A program made the position numbers and the translations under genes. A stretch of DNA of 25,313 nucleotides. It comes from an uncultured Oscillospiraceae bacterium. Lineage in GTDB: Bacteria > Bacillota > Clostridia > Oscillospirales > Acutalibacteraceae. This document shows, piece by piece, positions 20,671 to 25,313 of this stretch; position 1 is the stretch's first letter, and every line of letters begins with the position of its first letter. Below the pieces are notes generated by a model. It searched no databases and had not been told where the DNA came from. It worked only from the letters and a program-made list of their open reading frames with translations. The stretch spans positions 1-25,313 of the forward strand of contig UREO01000007.1 in the NCBI GenBank assembly GCA_900546895.1, read 5' to 3'.

Positions 20671-23607
20671 TTGAAAAGTCTGAAAAAGCGGATTGCAGCG
20701 GGAGCGCTTTCGCTGATCTGTGCCGCGGGTGTTATGATCACCCTGCCGCCAGCTGTTTCCGTAGCGGCGGCTGCAACCGCACAAACAACGGATTATTTAA
20801 ATCTGCGCGAAGGCGCGGGTGTGGATAAAAAAGTAATTTTGACACTCAGCAAAGGAGTCACCGTCACGGTTCTCGACTCCTCCAACGCAACATGGGCGAA
20901 GGTGCAGACCTCCGGTGGCAAACAGGGGTACTGCAGCAAGCAGTATCTCAGTATTTCCGGTGCCGCTTCCAATTCCGGGTCTTCGTCTTCCGGGACGACC
21001 GCGGTCACCACGGCGTCTTTAAACATGCGCGAGGGCGCGGGTACCACCAGCAAAATTATCGTTACCCTTCCGAAAGGAACTTCCGTCAAGGTGATCGACA
21101 GCTCCAACCCCTCTTGGCTGAAGGTGCAGACAGCGGACGGAAAACAGGGGTACTGCAGCAAGGAATTTTTAAATGTTTCCTCTTCGTCGGGTTCCGGCAC
21201 AACGACAAATACGGGCTCCGCCAATACCGGTTCCACTGCCTCGGCGGCTTCTGCACTGACTACGGACTATCTTAACCTGCGTGAGGGCGCGGGTACCAAT
21301 TATAAGGTCATACTGACCATCAGCAAGGGGACGACCGTAAAGGTGCTGAACAACTCCAACGCCCAGTGGGCAAAGGTGGAGACCTCCAGCGGAAAACAGG
21401 GGTACTGCAGCAAACAGTATCTGAAAATCAGTGCTTCCACCGGTACGAACACGAATACCAATCCCCCGTCTTCCACGGGAACGGGAACCGCCACCACGGT
21501 TACGGGGGTAACCACTTCTTCTCTGAATGTGCGCAGCGGTGCGGGAACGACCTACGGGATTGTTGTTACGCTGGCGAAGGGCGTCACTGTGACTGTCACG
21601 GATAATTCCAATTCCGTCTGGGCCAAAATCAAGACTTCGGATGGGAAAGAAGGCTATTGCAGCAAGCAGTATTTGAATATCAGTACTTCCGCCGGAACGA
21701 ATACCAATCCCCCTCCTTCCACGGGAACCACCGGCACTGCCACGGCGGTGACAACCGCTTCCCTGAATGTACGCAGCGGCGCGGGGACCGGTTACAGCAT
21801 CGTTGTTACGCTGGCCAAGGGCGTTACCGTAACGGTAACGGATAATTCCAATGCATCATGGGCGAAAATAAAGACTTCCGATGGGAAGGAAGGCTATTGC
21901 AGCAAGGAATTCCTGAATATCTCTACCACACAGACCGGAACGGATACGAATAACGGCACGGATACCAATACGGACCCCGGAACGGATACCGGTACCGGGG
22001 ATAATACAGGCTCCGATTCTCACACCGTTACGGGTGCGAGCGTAACGGCCGATCTGCTGCGGCTCAGGGAATCGCCGGATGCGAATGCTAAAATCCTGAC
22101 AAACCTGCCGAAAGGGACGAGTCTGACGGTGTTGGACACCTCCAATTCGGCCTGGACCAAGGTACAGACCGCCAGTGGAGTTGCGGGTTATGTCAGCTCG
22201 GAGTATATTCAGCTTCATTATTCCGATGATGTAACAAATACCACTGCACTTTCGCTTTCCACCACAGCCCAAAGTATCCCGGTGGGGAAGACGCTGTATA
22301 TTCAGGCGAAAATTTCCCCGAGCGGAACCTATATCAGCTGGACAAGCAGCAATCCGAATGTCGCCACGGTTTCAAACGGATATGTTTATGCCGTTTCCAA
22401 CGGCACCGCCGTAATCACGGCCAAATCGGGAACCTATACGGCGATCTGCAATGTCACTGTGACGGATGCGGAACCGGTTAAGACCGCGTTTGCATCTCCG
22501 AATATTGCGAGTACGGGCGCGACGGTAACGCTGACCGCGGTAACCGATACCACGCGCGACGGCGTGCAGTTCGTTATTACGATGCCGGACGGCAGCAAAA
22601 AGGCTCTGAACGCCGATTCCTGCACGGATGAGTCCAAGCAAAGCACCTATACGAAAAAGTGGACGGCAACCACGACCTTCAGCGCGGCCGGAACCTATTC
22701 CTTTACCGTTTATTCGTCGCGGAACGGAAGCATGAGTTCTACGGGCTACACCACCAACGCGTATGTTTCCAACCAGCAGGATTTCGTGACGACTTCCAGT
22801 GAGGAGCGCAGGGCCAGCGACCAGATGATTTCCCTGATTGCCAAATGGGAGGGCTACAGTTCGACCGTGTATGCCGACCAGCTGACGTCAAATCAGGTGC
22901 CCACGATCGGGTATGGCTGTACCTTCGGGGCAAACGCGATTTTCTACAACAATATGACGGAGACGGAAGCATGGTCGCTTCTGGTCAATAAGATCAATAA
23001 TTCCTCTTACACAACCGAACTGAACAAAATGATTCAGAATAACCGTTTCCTGATGAGCCAAAATCAGGCCGACTGCTTAATCAGCTTTGCCTATAATGTC
23101 GGCGCGGGATATTTCAACAGCAGCGCGGAGATGGATTTCAGAAGGATCATGAAAAACGCGGTGGTTCCGCCGGCGCTCTTCTCCGGGGAAACGCTTGCGG
23201 CGACTGTGACGAAAGACACCATCGTCCGGGATCAGGCCAGTATCAGCGGGAACGAGGTCTGCAGTGTACTGTCCGGCACTTCGCTCAATGTGACGGAATG
23301 CAATTTCGCCAACACGAAGGACGGCTGGTATAAGGTACAGCTTTCTGACGGCAGCATCGGCTGGGTCAATTCCGGATACATCAATCTGTCCAACTCCGAC
23401 TCCCTGACTCATGATCTTAATTACACCAACGCCAACGCGTTCGGCTCCGACCTGATTCGCTGGAATCAGGCGGGCGGCAAGTTCTATGCCGGCCTGTTCT
23501 ACAGAAGGCTCGGTGAAGCGAACGTATACAACTACGGCGATTATGAAGCGGTGAAGTTCAACCGTTACAATTACACCTATCCCAACGCGGCGGCGGGACT
23601 GAGCTAA
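20671..23607 (+). CDS. Secreted multi-SH3b lysozyme (GH24) with Ig-like domain
   Basis: 978 residues from a TTG start eight bases after GGAG (upstream in-frame codons lack a ribosome site). A signal peptide (KSLKKRIAAGALSLICAAGV, cleavage near AVSVAAAA) directs export. Next come six SH3b repeats of about 55 residues (NLREGAG or NVRSGAG to GYCSKQYL), joined by Gly/Ser/Thr/Pro linkers, a Big_2-like Ig domain (SWTSSNPNVATVSNG) and a second beta domain. From about 711 there is a GH24 lysozyme with Glu727 (KWEGY), Asp736 and Thr745 (PTIGYG). A seventh SH3b (about 845-910) sits before the closing lysozyme motif RWNQAGGKFYAGLFYRR (about 930). It likely binds and cuts its own or other cells' peptidoglycan. 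The single-gene unit has its own promoter. Confidence 0.88.
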   Translation: MKSLKKRIAAGALSLICAAGVMITLPPAVSVAAAATAQTTDYLNLREGAGVDKKVILTLSKGVTVTVLDSSNATWAKVQTSGGKQGYCSKQYLSISGAASNSGSSSSGTTAVTTASLNMREGAGTTSKIIVTLPKGTSVKVIDSSNPSWLKVQTADGKQGYCSKEFLNVSSSSGSGTTTNTGSANTGSTASAASALTTDYLNLREGAGTNYKVILTISKGTTVKVLNNSNAQWAKVETSSGKQGYCSKQYLKISASTGTNTNTNPPSSTGTGTATTVTGVTTSSLNVRSGAGTTYGIVVTLAKGVTVTVTDNSNSVWAKIKTSDGKEGYCSKQYLNISTSAGTNTNPPPSTGTTGTATAVTTASLNVRSGAGTGYSIVVTLAKGVTVTVTDNSNASWAKIKTSDGKEGYCSKEFLNISTTQTGTDTNNGTDTNTDPGTDTGTGDNTGSDSHTVTGASVTADLLRLRESPDANAKILTNLPKGTSLTVLDTSNSAWTKVQTASGVAGYVSSEYIQLHYSDDVTNTTALSLSTTAQSIPVGKTLYIQAKISPSGTYISWTSSNPNVATVSNGYVYAVSNGTAVITAKSGTYTAICNVTVTDAEPVKTAFASPNIASTGATVTLTAVTDTTRDGVQFVITMPDGSKKALNADSCTDESKQSTYTKKWTATTTFSAAGTYSFTVYSSRNGSMSSTGYTTNAYVSNQQDFVTTSSEERRASDQMISLIAKWEGYSSTVYADQLTSNQVPTIGYGCTFGANAIFYNNMTETEAWSLLVNKINNSSYTTELNKMIQNNRFLMSQNQADCLISFAYNVGAGYFNSSAEMDFRRIMKNAVVPPALFSGETLAATVTKDTIVRDQASISGNEVCSVLSGTSLNVTECNFANTKDGWYKVQLSDGSIGWVNSGYINLSNSDSLTHDLNYTNANAFGSDLIRWNQAGGKFYAGLFYRRLGEANVYNYGDYEAVKFNRYNYTYPNAAAGLS
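20785..22220 (+). repeat. Six tandem SH3b-coding repeats
   Basis: Units begin at about 20788, 21003, 21258, 21510, 21750 and 22044, each with the words for NLREGAG/NVRSGAG and, in the first five, GYCSK. Units 4 and 5 share long blocks (for example GGATAATTCCAAT and GAAGGCTATTGCAGCAAG), pointing to a recent duplication. Linkers rich in ACxGGxACx repeats add simple-sequence character. Confidence 0.85.
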
Positions 23608-23618
23608 AGGTTGGGAAC

Positions 23619-23767
23619 GGACTCCCCCAGTCAGGCTGCGCCTGCCAGCCCCCTCGAGGAGGGGGACTTTTCCTTGCCTCCCTCTTTGAGGGAGGTGTCG
23701 CGCCGGGCGCGACGGAGGGAGTCGGGAGCTAGCTGGCCCGGCGCGACGAAGGGAGTTCGGGAGCTAG
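23619..23767. repeat. Palindromic intergenic repeat (copy 1) with a tandem duplicated tail
   Basis: The unit starts ACTCCCCCAGTC (23621), holds CCCCCTCGAGGAGGGGG and CCTCCCTCTTTGAGGGAGG hairpins and ends GGAGGGAGT (23722), so its ends are inverted (ACTCCC/GGGAGT). The tail GCGCGACGGAGGGAGT plus CGGGAGCTAG (23707-23732) is repeated almost exactly at 23741-23767 with a period of 34. The hairpins with TTTTCC could also help end the lysozyme transcript. A second copy lies at 25251. Confidence 0.8.
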
Positions 23768-23783
23768 TTACCCTGCAACGCGA

Positions 23784-23817
23784 AAAGCGCCCGCGGACAT
23801 TTGTCCGTGGGCGCTTT
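23784..23817. terminator. Bidirectional hairpin between lysozyme and flagellin genes
   Basis: AAAGCGCCCGCGGAC (23784-23798), loop ATTT, GTCCGTGGGCGCTTT (23803-23817), a 15-pair stem with one G-U pair. A/T flanks are short on both sides, and it sits between the convergent stops at 23607 and 23848. Confidence 0.75.
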
Positions 23818-23847
23818 GTAAATGAAGTAATATGTTTAGGAAAAGAA

Positions 23848-25020
23848 TTACTGTAAGAGTTTCAGAACGTTCTGAGGCTGTGTATTTGCCTGAGCAAGCA
23901 TGGACTGAGCGGCCTGAGCAAGAACGTTGTTCTTGGTCATTTCCATCATCTCAGCAGCCATGTCAACGTCACGGATACGGCTCTCAGCAGAAGTCAGGTT
24001 CTCGCTGGTGGTACCCAGGTTGTTCACAGTGTGCTCAAGTCTGTTCTGCAGTGCGCCAAGGTCGGCTCTTGTGCCGGAAACCGTGTTGATTGCAGCTTCG
24101 ATGGTGTCGATAGCAGATTCAGAAAGGGACTGATCAGCAACAGAAATGCCATCAATACCCAAGCCTTTAGCGCTCATATCCGCAACCTTCAAAGTAACCT
24201 GATCGGCGTCACTGTTGCTTGCACCAATCTGGAGCTTCAAACCTGCACTTGCAGTGTCAACCTTTACTACCCAAGAAGCATCAGCGGAATCAGGTTTCGC
24301 ATAGGTTGCACCCTTTTTCACAGTAACAGTAAGACCGTCATATTTTTTTGCATCTGCTACTGTCGCAGTATCACCGGATGAGAATTTTAAAGTTGTTGTC
24401 CCATCTTCGGCTACAGTTACATTTGCTGTAATCCCAGTATGGGCCGTCGCCTCAGTAGAATCCCAAGAAATTGCGCCGTCAGCAGTGGCCTCTGTTAATG
24501 TAACTGCATCATCTTTTGCTAAATTACCGCCGGAGATAGTAATTGAAGAAACAGTCGCGTCGCCTAAAGTGCCAGTAATGGTTGTTTCATATCCGCCAAG
24601 ATTACCATTGAGCAGATTGATTTTGTTGAAAGTAGTTGAACTAGAAATTCTTGTGATTTCGGTTTTAAGGGACTCAACTTCCTTGCTGATGTTCTCGCGG
24701 TCAACGTCGTTCTGGTAAGTACCGTTAGAGGACTGAGTGGCCAGCTCTTTCATTCTCTGCAGAATGGAGGTGGTTTCATTTAAAGCGCCTTCAGCGGTCT
24801 GTACAAGGGAGATGCCGTCGTTCGCGTTGCTTTCGGCCTGATCCAGTCCACGGATCTGGCTTCTCATTTTCTCGGAAATCGCAAGGCCTGCGGCGTCATC
24901 GGCGGCGCTGTTGATGCGGTAGCCGGAAGACAGCTTCTCAAGGTTTTTACTAACTGCATTGTTGTTAGTGCCCAGCATTCTGTTTGCATTTAAGGCTGCA
25001 ATATTGTGTTGAATACGCAT
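23848..25020 (-). CDS. hag: Flagellin
   Basis: 390 residues starting MRIQHNIAALNANRML, set by AGGAGG eight bases before the ATG (an in-frame extension to 25071 has no ribosome site). The N-terminal D0/D1 helices (KLSSGYRINSAADDAAGLAI, then SILQRMKELATQSSNGT) and C-terminal D1/D0 helices (LGALQNRLEHTVNNLGTTSE to QPQNVLKLLQ) are complete and polymerise into the filament. The middle (about 140-300) is a threonine- and alanine-rich variable surface domain with lower GC than its neighbours. Flagellin is exported by the flagellar type III apparatus without a cleaved signal. A sigma-D promoter and a long structured leader lie upstream. No other flagellar genes are in the window. Confidence 0.97.
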   Translation of the reverse strand: MRIQHNIAALNANRMLGTNNNAVSKNLEKLSSGYRINSAADDAAGLAISEKMRSQIRGLDQAESNANDGISLVQTAEGALNETTSILQRMKELATQSSNGTYQNDVDRENISKEVESLKTEITRISSSTTFNKINLLNGNLGGYETTITGTLGDATVSSITISGGNLAKDDAVTLTEATADGAISWDSTEATAHTGITANVTVAEDGTTTLKFSSGDTATVADAKKYDGLTVTVKKGATYAKPDSADASWVVKVDTASAGLKLQIGASNSDADQVTLKVADMSAKGLGIDGISVADQSLSESAIDTIEAAINTVSGTRADLGALQNRLEHTVNNLGTTSENLTSAESRIRDVDMAAEMMEMTKNNVLAQAAQSMLAQANTQPQNVLKLLQ

Positions 25021-25081
25021 AATTTTTTCCTCCTGAATTTTGTTTAGTACGTGCGGCGAAACACCGGTCACGCCTTTTTTG

Positions 25082-25101
25082 AAAGAACGTCCATGTTCTT
25101 T
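25082..25101 (-). promoter_or_regulatory. Leader hairpin with exposed GGA (possible CsrA site) before flagellin
   Basis: On the minus strand AAAGAAC and GTTCTTT form a 7-pair stem with loop ATGGAC. A GGA in a hairpin loop, plus a second GGA in the ribosome site AGGAGGA, is the two-site pattern used by CsrA to repress hag translation in Bacillus. CsrA itself is not in the window. Confidence 0.45.
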
Positions 25102-25186
25102 GCCGTGCTGTTGGATTTCTGCCCCAACGGGCCCTGTCGAAGCAGAAAAAAAGATGCTGTGTAAGTTTTTTTTGCTTACAACTAAT

Positions 25187-25213
25187 ATTTCGGTATAAAT
25201 CTGGAAAAGTTTA
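25187..25213 (-). promoter_or_regulatory. Sigma-D (sigma-28) type promoter of flagellin
   Basis: On the minus strand TAAA (25213-25210), 15 bases, ACCGAAAT (25194-25187), close to the TAAA-N15-GCCGATAA flagellar promoter. It implies a leader of about 160 bases. Confidence 0.65.
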
Positions 25214-25250
25214 GGGTATTTTGCAGAATTTAAAAATATATTTTCCTTTT

Positions 25251-25313
25251 GATTCCCCCAGTTACGCTATCGCTTGCCAACCCCTCGAAGATGGGGCCTT
25301 TTCTTTGCCTCCC
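25251..25313. repeat. Palindromic intergenic repeat (copy 2, cut by the window end)
   Basis: GATTCCCCCAGTTACGCTAT, then CCCCTCGAAGATGGGG and CCTTTTCTTTGCCTCCC follow the same order as copy 1 at 23619 in the same orientation, with about three quarters of bases matching by eye. Confidence 0.75.

Noticed and set aside
20785..22220. CRISPR-like array in the regular repeats
   Set aside because: The repeats are coding, about 165-300 bases apart, diverged in a codon-aware way and encode SH3b domains.

Overview
The window looks like a chromosomal piece of a motile, low-to-mid GC Gram-positive anaerobe of the class Clostridia (probably Oscillospirales/Ruminococcaceae-like). This rests on sigma-A promoters of the TTGACA-17-TATAAT type, strong AGGAGG ribosome sites, a Clostridia-style flagellin, a stand-alone rpsD, a spore-former-like GlpP-family antiterminator and an Etf-coupled oxidase. 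Genus assignment is inference only.

Left part (1-2.8 kb): the cut end of an ISL3-like insertion sequence, a cysteine-packed copper-storage-like protein, a small CxCxxCxxC protein, a well-formed candidate small RNA with its own promoter and terminator (1111-1231), then a minus-strand unit of rpsD (ribosomal protein S4) and an unknown 219-residue protein.

Centre (2.8-16.5 kb): the main interest. It holds a Gram-positive counterpart of the poorly understood Escherichia coli ygc locus (ygcP, ygcQ, ygcR, ygcU, ygcW, ygcE plus an MFS transporter). The genes are an MFS transporter (minus strand), an alkyl-DHAP-synthase-type flavoprotein (YgcU-like), EtfB-like and EtfA-like subunits (YgcR/YgcQ-like), a second GlcD-type FAD oxidase, a two-gene osmolyte-type ABC importer with permease and binding protein fused, a GlpP/YgcP-family RNA-binding antiterminator, an SDR dehydrogenase (YgcW-like), an FGGY kinase (YgcE-like) and a SurE-type phosphatase. 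Three transcription units of this locus (MFS, flavoprotein-Etf, SDR-kinase) begin with the same 5' leader. Each has a TATACT -10, exactly 6 nt, AGTTAC, a purine loop with two AGAGA boxes, GTARCT, and then an intrinsic terminator that re-uses the GTARCT strand. I infer that the locally encoded GlpP-like protein binds this element and prevents termination when a phosphorylated intermediate (perhaps made by the FGGY kinase) is present. This would be a one-protein, three-leader RNA switch regulon for an unknown polyol or sugar-acid pathway with flavin-based electron transfer.

Right part (16.5-25.3 kb): a dCache-type chemoreceptor, a 54-residue unknown protein, enolase (minus), a secreted 978-residue lysozyme with six N-terminal SH3b repeats, Ig-like regions, and a seventh SH3b domain apparently inserted into its GH24 domain, and a flagellin gene (minus) with a sigma-D promoter and a leader hairpin that exposes a CsrA-like GGA loop. 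Two copies of a palindromic intergenic repeat lie on either side of the flagellin gene.
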